Of a DNA stretch of 64,000 bases, positions 26,523 through 36,134 are shown one piece after another (the first letter of the stretch is position 1; each line of letters starts with the position of its first letter). A program made the translations under genes and the position numbers. The stretch covers positions 427,169-491,168 of the forward strand of contig NZ_BMLX01000001.1 of assembly GCF_014645535.1 (NCBI RefSeq), written 5' to 3'. This DNA comes from Silvimonas iriomotensis (GTDB taxonomy: Bacteria; Pseudomonadota; Gammaproteobacteria; Burkholderiales; Chitinibacteraceae). The notes beneath the pieces were generated by a model, which did no database searches, was not told the origin of the DNA, and was given only the letters and a program-made list of their open reading frames with translations.

Positions 26523-28715
26523 ATGAGTGTTTTCAGTATCGGCGTATCGGGTCTGAACGCGGCGAATCTGGGTCTGGTGACAACCGGCCACAATATCGCC
26601 AACGCCAGCACGCCCGGCTATTCGCGCCAGAGCATCGTGCAAAGCGCCGTGTACCCGCAGCAAACGGGGAGCGGCTTTGTCGGCATGGGTGTTCAGGTCG
26701 ATACCATCAAGCGCGCATATGACCAGTTCCTGACCAAAAACCTGCAATCGGCGACATCGCAGAACAGTTATCTGACTTCGTATCTGTCGCAATTGCAGGA
26801 TATCGACAACATCGTGGCTGATCCGACCGCGGGCGTGTCGCCGGCGCTGCAGGATTTCTTCACCTCGGTGCAGGGCGTGTCGAGCAACCCGTCCGATTCG
26901 CCGTCCCGTACCGCCATGCTGACCTCTGCGCAGACGCTGGTATCGCGGTTTCAGACGTTCAACACGGAACTGCAGCAAGAGGCATCCACCACCAATGGCC
27001 AGATCACCGATACGGTGAGCAACATCAACGCCATTACCTCGCAGATTGCCAATCTGAACACGCAGATTTCGGTGCTGGGTAACTCTGGCCAGCCGCCCAA
27101 TGACTTGATGGATCAGCGTGATGAACTGGTGCAGAACCTGAACCAGTACGTGAAAGCCACCACCGTCACCAATAGCGACGGCACCATGAACGTGTTCATC
27201 GGTAATGGGCAGAACGTGGTGGTGAACGGCACGGCGTTCCAGCTGGCGGCGGTGCAATCGCCATCCAATCCGCAGAATATTTCGGTCGCGTACAAGCTCA
27301 ACAACACGACCGTGTACCTGCCGGACAACTCGCTGGCAGGCGGTAGTCTGCAAGGCTTGCTCGATTTCCGTAACAACTCGCTGACGCTGGCGCAGAACAC
27401 GCTGAACCTGACCGCCATTGGCCTGGCGCAGACCTTTAACGCCCAGCAAAAAGCGGGGCAGGATCTGAACGGCAATATCGGTCAGAACATTTTTTCTTAT
27501 CAGGCAGCATCCAGCTTCACCGCCAACGTCAACGGCGTGAACGTCAATGTGAGCCTGCCGACGGCCTCGTCGCCCACGCCGCAGTCTGATTTCTCGCTGG
27601 CGTATGACAGCACCACCGGCAATTACACGCTGACGCGGATGACGGATAACTCTACCGCGACGATTACCGGCGCACAGATGACTGCCGGCTTCACCGCGCT
27701 GGGCGTCACATTGCAGTCGGGCAGCACGCCGGCGGCCTCGGGCACCGGGACATTTACCTTCCCGCCTGCGCTGGGCTCGGTCAATGCCAACTCGCTCAAT
27801 ACCGGCAACGCGCAGTTGTCCGGCTATATCGGCGATGCCACCAAGCTGACCACCAGCAACTACAAGTTCAGCTACGACGGCACCAATTACACGCTGACGC
27901 GCCTGTCTGACAACACCCAGACCACGTTTACCGCAGCGCAGGTTGCGGCCGGCCCGGTCGGTACGGATGGCTTTCTGGTCAACATCTCCAGCGGCACCAT
28001 GAACACCGGTGACAGCTTCAATATCCAGCCGGTCGCCAATGTGATTTCCAATCTGTCGGTGGCGACCACTGATCCGTCGCTGGTGGCGGCGGCTGCGCCG
28101 ATGACGGCGACGGCCAACATCAATAACACCGGCAGCGTGACGCTGACCCAGCCGACGGTGGATACCCCGCCGACCTCGACCACCAGTGGCTCGCTCAATC
28201 CGGCGGTAAAGAACCCGGTGACGCTGTCGTTTACCTCACCGACCACCTTTACGCTGACCGATAGCACCACCGGTGTGACCACCGCGGCGCAAACTTATAC
28301 CGCAGGCATGACGGTGAGCTACAACGGCTGGAACATGGTGCTGAACGGCACACCGGCAACGGGCGACACCATCAGCGTTGGCCCCACCGTGGCCGGTACG
28401 TCGGATAACCGCAATGCGCTGGCACTGGGCAAGCTGCAAACCAGCAAACTGCTGCTGAACGGCTCTGTGACCTATCAGGATGCCTATAGCAATATGGTGT
28501 CCAACATCGGTACCGAGACCAACCAGATTCAGGTGATGTCGCAAGCCCAGACCACCGTGCTGACCAATGCGCAGACGGCGCGTGATTCTCTGGCCGGGGT
28601 GAACCTGGATGAAGAAGCCGCCAATCTGTTGCGTTACCAGCAGGCGTATCAGGCTGCCAGCAAGGTGATCCAGATCGCGCAGGAAGCATTCCAGTCGATC
28701 GTGAATATCGGTTAA
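26523..28715 (+). CDS. flgK: Flagellar hook-filament junction protein FlgK (long form)
   Basis: 730 residues, longer than the roughly 550 of E. coli FlgK. N-terminus MSVFSIGVSGLNAANLGLVT then GHNIANASTPGYSRQSIVQS; C-terminus GVNLDEEAANLLRYQQAYQA then ASKVIQIAQEAFQSIVNIG, both canonical. The extra length is in the variable surface domain (about residues 340-630), where a unit with YTLTRMTDNSTATITGAQMT recurs as YTLTRLSDNTQTTFTAAQVA, a sign of internal duplication. It joins hook and filament. Preceded by a sigma-28-type promoter. Confidence 0.95.
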   Translation: MSVFSIGVSGLNAANLGLVTTGHNIANASTPGYSRQSIVQSAVYPQQTGSGFVGMGVQVDTIKRAYDQFLTKNLQSATSQNSYLTSYLSQLQDIDNIVADPTAGVSPALQDFFTSVQGVSSNPSDSPSRTAMLTSAQTLVSRFQTFNTELQQEASTTNGQITDTVSNINAITSQIANLNTQISVLGNSGQPPNDLMDQRDELVQNLNQYVKATTVTNSDGTMNVFIGNGQNVVVNGTAFQLAAVQSPSNPQNISVAYKLNNTTVYLPDNSLAGGSLQGLLDFRNNSLTLAQNTLNLTAIGLAQTFNAQQKAGQDLNGNIGQNIFSYQAASSFTANVNGVNVNVSLPTASSPTPQSDFSLAYDSTTGNYTLTRMTDNSTATITGAQMTAGFTALGVTLQSGSTPAASGTGTFTFPPALGSVNANSLNTGNAQLSGYIGDATKLTTSNYKFSYDGTNYTLTRLSDNTQTTFTAAQVAAGPVGTDGFLVNISSGTMNTGDSFNIQPVANVISNLSVATTDPSLVAAAAPMTATANINNTGSVTLTQPTVDTPPTSTTSGSLNPAVKNPVTLSFTSPTTFTLTDSTTGVTTAAQTYTAGMTVSYNGWNMVLNGTPATGDTISVGPTVAGTSDNRNALALGKLQTSKLLLNGSVTYQDAYSNMVSNIGTETNQIQVMSQAQTTVLTNAQTARDSLAGVNLDEEAANLLRYQQAYQAASKVIQIAQEAFQSIVNIG

Positions 28716-28738
28716 GTTTTGGCGGCACTTGCCGATAT
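28712..28738 (+). promoter_or_regulatory. Sigma-28 (FliA)-type promoter of flgL, overlapping the flgK stop
   Basis: TTAAGTTT, 11 bp, GCCGATAT: 14 of 16 consensus positions with exact spacing. The -35 element overlaps the TAA of flgK and the -10 lies 115 bp before the flgL ATG. It suggests flgL is also transcribed on its own. Confidence 0.7.
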
Positions 28739-28852
28739 CTGAAAGTGATGCGCCGGTTACGGCTGGCGCGCTGAACTTACCGCCAGCACCAGTTGTCGCA
28801 AAAAGACGGGCTGCCGTGCATTCACCGGCCCGCCGCGCCAGGGGTTAGAAAC

Positions 28853-30232
28853 ATGCGTATTGCAACCAGCACCATCTACAATCTGAACACCCAGAACCTG
28901 GATACCCTGACCTATCAGCAAAACCAGCTGCAGCAAATGCTGTCGACGGGTCGGAAAATCCTGACACCTGCGGATGATCCGGTGGGTTCTGCACGCCTGT
29001 TGAATGTGACCCAGGCGCAAGACCTGACCACGCAATACAACACCAACGCGCAATCGGCGGATTCGGCCCTGCAACTGCAAGGCTCGAACATCAGCTCCAT
29101 CATTACCGCCATCCAGAATATCCAGTCGCTGGCCATCGAGGCCGGCAACGCCTCGCAAACCGGTTCTGACAAGCAGGCCATCAACTCGCAATTGCTGGGC
29201 AACTACCAGCAGTTGCTGGGTCTGGCCAATGCCACCGACGGCAGCGGCCAGTATCTGTTCTCTGGCTACAAGGGCGACGTCAAACCGTTTACTGAATCCA
29301 GCTTTGGCAACGTGGTGTACAACGGCGACCAGGGTCAGCGCCAGGTGCAGATTTCCGCCTCGCGCGATCTGCCGACCTCGCTGGCAGGCTCGCAAGTGTT
29401 CCAGCAGATCAAGAACGGCAATGGCACGTTTACCGATACCGCCGCCACGACCAATACCGGCACCGGCCTGATCGGCGCTGGTACGGTGCTGAACAAGGCG
29501 CAGTGGAACTCCACCACCAACGATCAGAACTTCAATATCGTTTTCCAGACGCAGCCCAATGCGACGGACCCGTCGGCCCCGCCCACGGTGACTTACGATA
29601 TTGTCGACAACCTGCAAACGCTGCCCAATGGCACGGCCAACCCCAACTACAACAAGTCGTTGCTGGATGGCTATGACTACACGGCCTCCGGCGCGCGTAC
29701 CGGCGCTTATCCGCGCACGTACAACGACGGTGGGGATATCCAGTTGTCGCAGCAGCCCGGTGATCCGGCCACGCCCTTGATCGCCAACTGGAACTTTGGC
29801 GCCAGCATCAACATGACCGGCACGCCCAAGGCCGGCGACAGCTTCAATGTGGCGGCCAGTACCAACCAGGACTTGTTCACCACCATCAAGAATTTCTCGA
29901 ACGCGCTGACCAATTACGCCACCGATACCTCCGGTACGGCGCAAGCAGCGTTCCAGAACCAGTTGAACAGCGTGATCTCTGCCTTGAGCAACTCGCTGAA
30001 CAACGTGGTGACAGTGAACGCCAGCATTGGCGCCTGGCAAAAAGAATCGACCCAGCAGCAATCGACCAATTCCAATTTGAACCTGGCGTATAGCTCGACC
30101 ATCTCTGACCTGAATGGTCTGGATTACGCCAAGACCATCAGCGATTTCACCCAAAACCAGACCACGCTGGAAGCAGCACGTCAGACGTATTCCAAAGTGG
30201 CCGGGTTGAGTCTGTTCCAGTACATCTCCTGA
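28853..30232 (+). CDS. flgL: Flagellar hook-filament junction protein FlgL
   Basis: 459 residues, MRIATSTIYNLNTQNLDTLT, with QLQQMLSTGRKILTPADDPV (flagellin-like N-terminal domain) and the closing helix DLNGLDYAKTISDFTQNQTT then LEAARQTYSKVAGLSLFQYI. The start at 28853 is set by homology to the FlgL N-terminus; the frame upstream to 28793 is noise. Somewhat longer than the E. coli protein, with a Thr/Asn-rich middle. A terminator follows. Confidence 0.95.
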   Translation: MRIATSTIYNLNTQNLDTLTYQQNQLQQMLSTGRKILTPADDPVGSARLLNVTQAQDLTTQYNTNAQSADSALQLQGSNISSIITAIQNIQSLAIEAGNASQTGSDKQAINSQLLGNYQQLLGLANATDGSGQYLFSGYKGDVKPFTESSFGNVVYNGDQGQRQVQISASRDLPTSLAGSQVFQQIKNGNGTFTDTAATTNTGTGLIGAGTVLNKAQWNSTTNDQNFNIVFQTQPNATDPSAPPTVTYDIVDNLQTLPNGTANPNYNKSLLDGYDYTASGARTGAYPRTYNDGGDIQLSQQPGDPATPLIANWNFGASINMTGTPKAGDSFNVAASTNQDLFTTIKNFSNALTNYATDTSGTAQAAFQNQLNSVISALSNSLNNVVTVNASIGAWQKESTQQQSTNSNLNLAYSSTISDLNGLDYAKTISDFTQNQTTLEAARQTYSKVAGLSLFQYIS

Positions 30233-30272
30233 TCACCCAGGAACCTCTGATCACCCAGAGGGCGTACGCGGG

Positions 30273-30306
30273 AAAAACGGGTTCTCCGGAACCCGTTTTT
30301 GTTTTT
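30273..30306 (+). terminator. Intrinsic terminator after flgL
   Basis: ACGGGTTC (30277-30284) and GAACCCGT (30289-30296) with loop TCCG, flanked by A-rich and T-rich tracts; ends the flagellar block. Confidence 0.9.
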
Positions 30307-30347
30307 GTGCCTGCGATCCGGCAAGGCGGCATGTTCTAATAGCGCCC

Positions 30348-31700
30348 ATGAGCAAAATCAAATCCCAATTCGTCTGCCAGTCGTGCGGCGGTACTTCTCC
30401 CAAATGGCAAGGCCAGTGCCCGCATTGTGGCGACTGGAATTCATTGACCGAAGCTGTGGCGCAATCGGGTGCACCGACACGCTTTCAGTCACTGGCGGCA
30501 GATGGCGCCATCCGCCAGTTGTCTGATGTCGAAGCGATCGACCTGCCGCGCACCGCGACCACGCTGGCCGAGCTTGATCGTGTGCTGGGTGGCGGGTTGG
30601 TGCCAGGCGGCGTGGTGCTGATCGGCGGTGATCCGGGTATTGGCAAATCAACGTTGCTGCTGCAGGCACTGACGCAGATGTCGGCCGGTGTGCGGGTGCT
30701 GTATGTCAGCGGTGAAGAATCAGCCGAGCAGATCGCGCTGCGCGCGCGCCGGCTGCAACTGGCCAATGCGCCGGTGGGCCTGCTGCCAGAAATCAATCTG
30801 GAGAAAATCCTTGCCACGCTGGACCGTGAAAAGCCGCAAGTGGTGGTGATTGACTCGATCCAGACCCTGTATTCAGAAGCGCTCAGCTCGGCCCCCGGTA
30901 GCGTGGCCCAGGTGCGTGAATGCTCTGCCCAGTTGACCCGCGCGGCCAAACGCAGCGGTATCAGCATCTTGCTGGTCGGGCATGTGACCAAAGAGGGCGC
31001 ACTGGCCGGCCCGCGCGTGCTGGAACACATTGTGGATGCCGTGCTTTATTTTGAAGGCGATACGCACTCCAGCTTCCGGCTGATCCGCGCCATCAAGAAC
31101 CGCTTTGGCGCGGTCAATGAACTGGGCGTGTTTGCCATGACCGACCGCGGCCTGAAAGAGGTGACCAACCCTTCGGCCCTGTTCCTGAGCCAGCACCGTG
31201 AACCGGTGCCGGGTTCTTGCGTGCTGGTCACGCAAGAAGGCACGCGCCCCATGCTGGTGGAAATCCAGGCGCTGGTTGATGACACCCACGCGCCGCAACC
31301 CAAACGCCTTGGCGTGGGGATCGAACAGAACCGTCTGGCTTTGCTGCTGGCGGTGTTGCATCGCCATGCGGGCATTGCGGTGTTTGATCAGGACGTATTC
31401 ATCAACGCCGTGGGTGGCGTACGCATTAACGAGCCGGCAGCCGATCTGGCCATTTTGCTGGCGATCGTCTCCTCTTTGAAAGACCGCCCCTTGCCGGAAA
31501 AGCTGGTGATCTTCGGTGAAGTCGGTCTGGCGGGCGAGGTGCGCCCGGTGCAGCGCGGGCAAGAACGCCTGCGTGAGGCCGCCAAGCTGGGTTTCACCCA
31601 CGCCATCGTGCCGCACGCCAATCGCCCGCGTCAGCCCATTGAGGGCATGACCGTGACTGCGGTGGAGCGCTTGTCCGACGCCGTGGGTGCCGCGCTGTAA
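30348..31700 (+). CDS. radA: DNA repair/recombination protein RadA (Sms)
   Basis: 450 residues. N-terminal C4 zinc finger (FVCQSCGG...GQCPHCGDW), Walker A GGDPGIGKST, the RadA-specific KNRFGAVNELGVF motif, and a C-terminal Lon-like domain (VFDQDVFINAVGGVRINEPA). RadA is a hexameric helicase that promotes branch migration during recombination. It begins 115 bp after flgL but is separated by a terminator, so it is not part of the flagellar operon. Confidence 0.97.
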   Translation: MSKIKSQFVCQSCGGTSPKWQGQCPHCGDWNSLTEAVAQSGAPTRFQSLAADGAIRQLSDVEAIDLPRTATTLAELDRVLGGGLVPGGVVLIGGDPGIGKSTLLLQALTQMSAGVRVLYVSGEESAEQIALRARRLQLANAPVGLLPEINLEKILATLDREKPQVVVIDSIQTLYSEALSSAPGSVAQVRECSAQLTRAAKRSGISILLVGHVTKEGALAGPRVLEHIVDAVLYFEGDTHSSFRLIRAIKNRFGAVNELGVFAMTDRGLKEVTNPSALFLSQHREPVPGSCVLVTQEGTRPMLVEIQALVDDTHAPQPKRLGVGIEQNRLALLLAVLHRHAGIAVFDQDVFINAVGGVRINEPAADLAILLAIVSSLKDRPLPEKLVIFGEVGLAGEVRPVQRGQERLREAAKLGFTHAIVPHANRPRQPIEGMTVTAVERLSDAVGAAL

Positions 31701-31914
31701 AGTTGTGAAAAATGTGACAGATGGATGATCGGGCAGGGCGCTTGAAATCGTTCTTTGCGGCCCCATAGTATTTTTGTATCAAGCGGACCGGTCAAATTGA
31801 TTGGGATTTTGCGACGGCATCCGTTAGCATAGTCGCCAATGAACCGGTTGCCTTGCGGCCGGTAGTCCGTTTTTTTAGATATCGCACCGTTACCCGCATT
31901 GCCTGGAGAATCTT

Positions 31915-32241
31915 ATGAGCGAGCACATCTCTTACGTAACCGACGCTTCGTTTGACGCTGAAGTGTTGAAATCGCAAACCCCCGTTCTGGTCGACTACTG
32001 GGCCGAATGGTGTGGTCCTTGCAAGATGATCGCCCCGATTCTGGACGAAGTAGCTGGCGAATACGCCGGCAAGCTCAAGGTTGCCAAGCTGAACATTGAC
32101 GAAAACCAGGGCACCCCGCCGAAGTACGGCATCCGCGGTATCCCGACCCTGATGCTGTTCCAGAACGGCGAAGTGAAGGCCACCAAGGTTGGTGCACTGT
32201 CCAAGTCCCAACTGACCGCATTTCTTGACAGCAACCTGTAA
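31915..32241 (+). CDS. trxA: Thioredoxin 1
   Basis: 108 residues with the active site [11 protein letters not shown] (redox pair Cys-Gly-Pro-Cys) and the cis-Pro loop [14 protein letters not shown]. Cytoplasmic disulphide reductase, full length. CTGGAG upstream of the ATG. The trxA-rho neighbourhood is common in betaproteobacteria. A GGGCCGG/CCGGCCC hairpin without U-run (32251-32272) follows. Confidence 0.97.
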   Translation: MSEHISYVTDASFDAEVLKSQTPVLVDYWAEWCGPCKMIAPILDEVAGEYAGKLKVAKLNIDENQGTPPKYGIRGIPTLMLFQNGEVKATKVGALSKSQLTAFLDSNL

Positions 32242-32470
32242 GTTGTTGCCGGGCCGGTGCATTCGCCGGCCCCATGCGTATTGAACACGCAACACCAGCG
32301 GCCGCCTTGTGTCGCTGGTTGCTTGACAGTGCAAGTTTGCGCCATATACCCTTACGGCGTTTACTGCGCAATGCCAGAGTCCTTCTGCCATTGCGCCATT
32401 CTATATTTATCAGTACGTCTCTCCCTTTCCCTTATTTTTCTTGATTGCTTCATAGCAACGGCCCAATCGC
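32242..32470 (+). other. Leader region of rho
   Basis: About 230 bp between trxA and rho with a GC hairpin at its start (32251-32272) and a pyrimidine-rich stretch before rho (about 32380-32450). Rho is commonly autoregulated through its own leader; C-rich, unstructured leader RNA such as this would suit Rho binding, but no specific site can be shown. Confidence 0.4.
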
Positions 32471-33727
32471 ATGCATTTGTCCGATCTAAAACATCACCAC
32501 GTCTCTGAACTTGTAGAGATGGCTATCGCCAACGAAATTGAAGGCGCCAGCCGCTTGCGCAAGCAGGACCTGATCTTTGCGCTGCTGAAAAACCAGGGGA
32601 GAAAGGGCGAAAGTATTTTTGGCGATGGCACGCTGGAAGTGCTGCCTGACGGCTTTGGTTTCCTGCGTAGCCCGGATACCTCTTACCTGGCCGGTCCGGA
32701 CGACATTTATGTCAGCCCGTCGCAAATCCGCCGCTTCAATCTGCATACCGGCGATACCGTCGAAGGCGAGATCCGCACCCCCAAGGATGGTGAACGTTAC
32801 TTTGCGCTGGTCAAGGTCGACAAAGTCAACGGCGAGCCGCCTGAGAACGCCAAGCACAAGATCCTGTTCGAAAACCTGACACCGCTGTTCCCTACGCGCC
32901 GCCTGCAACTGGAGCGCGATATCAAGGGCGAAGAGAATGTCACCAGCCGGATCATTGACCTGATTGCCCCGATCGGCTGTGGCCAGCGCGCCCTCCTGGT
33001 GGCGCCGCCCAAGTCCGGCAAGACCGTGATGCTGCAGAACATTGCGCACGCCATCACCGCCAACCATCCGGATGTGATGCTGATCGTGCTGCTGATTGAC
33101 GAGCGTCCGGAAGAAGTGACTGAAATGCAGCGTTCGGTGAAAGGCGAGGTTGTGTCCTCTACCTTTGACGAACCGGCCACCCGCCACGTACAAGTGGCTG
33201 AAATGGTCATCGAAAAGGCCAAGCGCCTTGTAGAACACAAGAAAGACGTGGTGATCCTGCTGGACTCCATCACCCGTCTGGCCCGTGCCTACAACACCGT
33301 GGTGCCGGCCTCCGGCAAGGTGTTGACCGGTGGTGTGGACGCCAACGCCCTGCAACGCCCCAAGCGGTTCTTCGGTGCTGCCCGTAATATTGAAGAGGGC
33401 GGCAGCCTGACCATCATCGCCACTGCGCTGATCGACACCGGTTCGCGCATGGATGATGTGATCTACGAAGAGTTCAAGGGTACCGGTAACATGGAAATCC
33501 ACCTTGACCGTCGTATGGCGGAAAAGCGTCTGTTCCCGGCCATCAACATCAACCGTTCCAGCACGCGTCGTGAAGAACTGTTGATCCCGTCCGAACAACT
33601 GCAAAAGATCTGGGTGCTGCGCAAGTTGCTGTACCCGATGGATGATCTGGAAGCGATGGAATTCCTGCAAGACAAGATCAAGGCCACGAAGAATAACGCC
33701 AACTTCTTCGATTCCATGCGTCGCTGA
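32471..33727 (+). CDS. rho: Transcription termination factor Rho
   Basis: 418 residues, [20 protein letters not shown]. The RNA-binding cold-shock-like domain carries [12 protein letters not shown], Walker A is [12 protein letters not shown], Walker [17 protein letters not shown], and the secondary RNA-binding region includes [20 protein letters not shown]. Hexameric RNA helicase that ends transcription at rut sites. Standard length and no insertions. Confidence 0.98.
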   Translation: MHLSDLKHHHVSELVEMAIANEIEGASRLRKQDLIFALLKNQGRKGESIFGDGTLEVLPDGFGFLRSPDTSYLAGPDDIYVSPSQIRRFNLHTGDTVEGEIRTPKDGERYFALVKVDKVNGEPPENAKHKILFENLTPLFPTRRLQLERDIKGEENVTSRIIDLIAPIGCGQRALLVAPPKSGKTVMLQNIAHAITANHPDVMLIVLLIDERPEEVTEMQRSVKGEVVSSTFDEPATRHVQVAEMVIEKAKRLVEHKKDVVILLDSITRLARAYNTVVPASGKVLTGGVDANALQRPKRFFGAARNIEEGGSLTIIATALIDTGSRMDDVIYEEFKGTGNMEIHLDRRMAEKRLFPAININRSSTRREELLIPSEQLQKIWVLRKLLYPMDDLEAMEFLQDKIKATKNNANFFDSMRR

Positions 33728-33741
33728 TTGCCACGCATAAA

Positions 33742-33818
33742 GACGCCCTGACCCTGTCAGACCAGCTTGCCGTACGTTTGGTACGGTGAGTATCGGTTTG
33801 CCCTGGCAGGGCGTTTTT
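33742..33818 (+). terminator. Terminator after rho with a branched loop
   Basis: ACGCCCTG (33743-33750) pairs with CAGGGCGT (33807-33814), then TTTTT. The 56-nt loop contains its own hairpin CCGTAC/GTACGG (33770-33786). The remaining gene-free sequence up to 33980 shows nothing clear. Confidence 0.6.
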
Positions 33819-33980
33819 CTGTACGGCTTTGAGTGACATGCATGGAGAACCTGACCGGCGCTGATGCGCCGGTTTGTCGTTTCTGGCGGTGCTTGATGTG
33901 GTTTTTGTAGTTTGAACGGCAAGTTCTTGAGCGCGCTTGGCATTTCGTCTCTTTTTCTGCTGGTTTTGCCGCGGTTTCCC

Positions 33981-34009
33981 TTGCGGTAGGTGGGCGGGAC
34001 TGACATAAT
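33981..34009 (+). promoter_or_regulatory. Sigma-70 promoter of rpmE2
   Basis: TTGCGG (33981-33986), 17-bp spacer, CATAAT (34004-34009); start codon of the L31 gene 52 bp downstream. Confidence 0.6.
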
Positions 34010-34061
34010 GCGCGTTTTGCGTCGGCACAACCCCGATGCGCTCATGTAAAGGAAAAGCGAA

Positions 34062-34328
34062 ATGAAAGACGGTATCCATCCCGGTTACAAAGAAGTGATC
34101 TTTTTCGACGCCAGCGTTGACTTCAAGTTTCTGACCCGTTCGACCATGACTGCTCGTGGCGGCGAAACCATGAAGTGGACTGATGGCAAGGAATACCCGG
34201 TTGTGCGTCTGGACGTGTCGTCCGAATCGCACCCGTTCTACACCGGCAAGCAAAAGGTGCTGGACACCGCTGGCCGTGTCGAGAAGTTCCGTCAGAAGTA
34301 CTCCATGTACACCAGCAACAAGGGCTGA
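34062..34328 (+). CDS. rpmE2: 50S ribosomal protein L31, type B (zinc-free)
   Basis: 88 residues, [20 protein letters not shown]..., with [20 protein letters not shown]. There is no CxxC zinc-binding pair, so this is the type B paralogue. In many bacteria type B forms are induced by zinc shortage, but here it may be the only L31; no Zur site is evident upstream. Ribosome site AAAGGAAA and a strong terminator after the stop. Confidence 0.95.
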   Translation: MKDGIHPGYKEVIFFDASVDFKFLTRSTMTARGGETMKWTDGKEYPVVRLDVSSESHPFYTGKQKVLDTAGRVEKFRQKYSMYTSNKG

Positions 34329-34354
34329 TCAGCCGGCGTTGTGTCGTACATCGC

Positions 34355-34387
34355 AAAAAAGGCAGCTTGTTCAAGCTGCCTTTTTTG
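34355..34387 (+). terminator. Intrinsic terminator after rpmE2
   Basis: AAAAAAGGCAGCTTG / CAAGCTGCCTTTTTT: near-perfect stem with a TT loop and long T-run. Confidence 0.92.
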
Positions 34388-34427
34388 TTTCTGTCCTTTC
34401 CCGCGTTTTGCCGGTTAGAATCCCCGC

Positions 34428-36077
34428 ATGCTTACCTACGTCCCTGAAACCGAACGCGAGCAGCCGCCACTGCCACCGGGCCAGCGCCCATGGATGTTGC
34501 TGTTGCTTTGTCTTGTGTGGCTGCTGCCAGGCTTGATCGGGCATGATCCCTGGAAGCCGGCGGAGCTGGAAACGGCCGCGGTGATCAAGCATTACGTGGA
34601 AGGGCAGCACTGGGCGCTGCCGTGGTGGGGCGACAATCCTTACCTCTTGTATGGCCCTTTGTATTACTGGTCTGCCTGCCTGTTTGCCTGGCCCTTGTCG
34701 CACCTGGGCATGGCGGTGCATGACGCCGCGCGGCTGGCAACCGGCGCATGGATGGCGCTGGCCATGTGGGGTCTTGGTCTGGCCGGTCGTGAACTGTATG
34801 GTCGCCGGCAAGGCCGTGTGGCCGTCATGGCCCTGATTGGCAGCATCGGGCTGATTATCTGGGGTCACCATCTGGCGCCGCAGGTGATCGTGCTGGCGGG
34901 CTTTAGCTGGCAGCTCTATGCGCTGGCATGGGCGTTGCGCCAACCGGTGCAGGGCGGCTTGTTGCTGGGCCTCTCCTGGTTGATGTTGCTGCTGGGCGCG
35001 TCCTGGGGCGAGTTCCTGCTCAGTTTTGTGACGGCCGTCGCGCTGCTGGGGTTCCGGCCGTGGCGCCGCGCCTGGTATCTGGCGACCTTGCTCACCGCGC
35101 TTGTCACCTCGGTGCCGCTGGGCTTGATGTGGGTGGGCGATCTGTATCACACCAATCCGGAGGCTTTCCGGATCTGGCTGGATTACTACGCATTTGGCGC
35201 TTTTGGTGGCCTAGCTTCCTGGCAACCGTTCCATTCGTTCGGGTTCTATTTTTCCATTGTGTTGTGGTTTGCCTGGCCGGTATTGCCGCTGGGTGTCTGG
35301 GGTATCTGGTCCAACCGCTCGCAACTGGCGCAACCGAAGCTGACTCTGCCGATTGTGGTGCTGGTACTGAACTCTGTCTGGCTATCGCTGGCCGGTGACC
35401 TGATTGGCGAGTCGGCGCTGTTGCTGGTTCTGCCCACGTTGTCTTTACTGACTACCAGCGGGATCGATCGCTTGCAGCGTGGCGCGGCCGCGGCGCTGAA
35501 CTGGTTTGGCATCATGACCTTTGGCGTCGGCACCTTTTTGCTGTGGTGTGCGTGGATCGTGCTGACGACGGGCACGCCGGCGACCTGGGCCAGAACACTG
35601 GCCGAGGCCAGCCCCTCCTGGCATCCGCATGTGGTGTGGGGTGGCGTGCTGTTTACGCTGGCGATCTCGATCACCTGGTGCTGGGTGTTGCTGCGCAAGC
35701 GTCCGCTGGGTCGGCTGGCCATCACCAACTGGGCATGCGGTGTGACCTTGCTGTGGGGTGCGCTGATGGGCTTGTGGCAGCCGTGGCTGGATGCCTCCAA
35801 GAGCTATCGGACCGTAGTTGAGAGCCTGCAGGTGGCCGTGAACAAGCAGCCGGCCGGGTGTATTGATGGCTCGCTGGTGTCCGACTCTATGGCCGCGTCG
35901 GTCGATTATTTCTCGCACCTGGCGCTGCAACGGCGCGATGTGACCAATTGCCGTCTGCAACTGGTGGCAGGTGACCCGCCGCCGGGGTCTATGGTATTGT
36001 GGGATGGTGCCCGCCCGGGTGAGCGCCATGAACACTTTTACCTGCTGGACAAAACACGCTCTGTCGCCACGCGCTAG
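34428..36077 (+). CDS. GT39/ArnT-like membrane glycosyltransferase
   Basis: 549 residues with about ten hydrophobic segments. The N-terminal part PGLIGHDPWKPAELETAAVI then KHYVEGQHWALPWWGDNPYL and GPLYYWSACLFAW has the acidic-residue loop and aromatic-rich first periplasmic loop of the dolichyl-P-mannose/ArnT superfamily (PMT_2). These enzymes move a lipid-linked sugar onto a lipid or protein in the periplasm. The acceptor cannot be told from sequence: lipid A, glycan or protein are all possible. Single-gene unit bounded by terminators on both sides. Confidence 0.8.
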   Translation: MLTYVPETEREQPPLPPGQRPWMLLLLCLVWLLPGLIGHDPWKPAELETAAVIKHYVEGQHWALPWWGDNPYLLYGPLYYWSACLFAWPLSHLGMAVHDAARLATGAWMALAMWGLGLAGRELYGRRQGRVAVMALIGSIGLIIWGHHLAPQVIVLAGFSWQLYALAWALRQPVQGGLLLGLSWLMLLLGASWGEFLLSFVTAVALLGFRPWRRAWYLATLLTALVTSVPLGLMWVGDLYHTNPEAFRIWLDYYAFGAFGGLASWQPFHSFGFYFSIVLWFAWPVLPLGVWGIWSNRSQLAQPKLTLPIVVLVLNSVWLSLAGDLIGESALLLVLPTLSLLTTSGIDRLQRGAAAALNWFGIMTFGVGTFLLWCAWIVLTTGTPATWARTLAEASPSWHPHVVWGGVLFTLAISITWCWVLLRKRPLGRLAITNWACGVTLLWGALMGLWQPWLDASKSYRTVVESLQVAVNKQPAGCIDGSLVSDSMAASVDYFSHLALQRRDVTNCRLQLVAGDPPPGSMVLWDGARPGERHEHFYLLDKTRSVATR

Positions 36078-36090
36078 GCGCGGGTGCCAA

Positions 36091-36121
36091 CAAAAAGACC
36101 GGCCAAGGCCGGTCTTTTTGT
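36091..36121. terminator. Bidirectional terminator between GT39 gene and DUF3149 gene
   Basis: AAAAAGACCGGCC / GGCCGGTCTTTTT around AA; A- and T-tracts on both sides serve both converging genes. Confidence 0.9.
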
Positions 36122-36134
36122 TTTGCTGCAGTGA

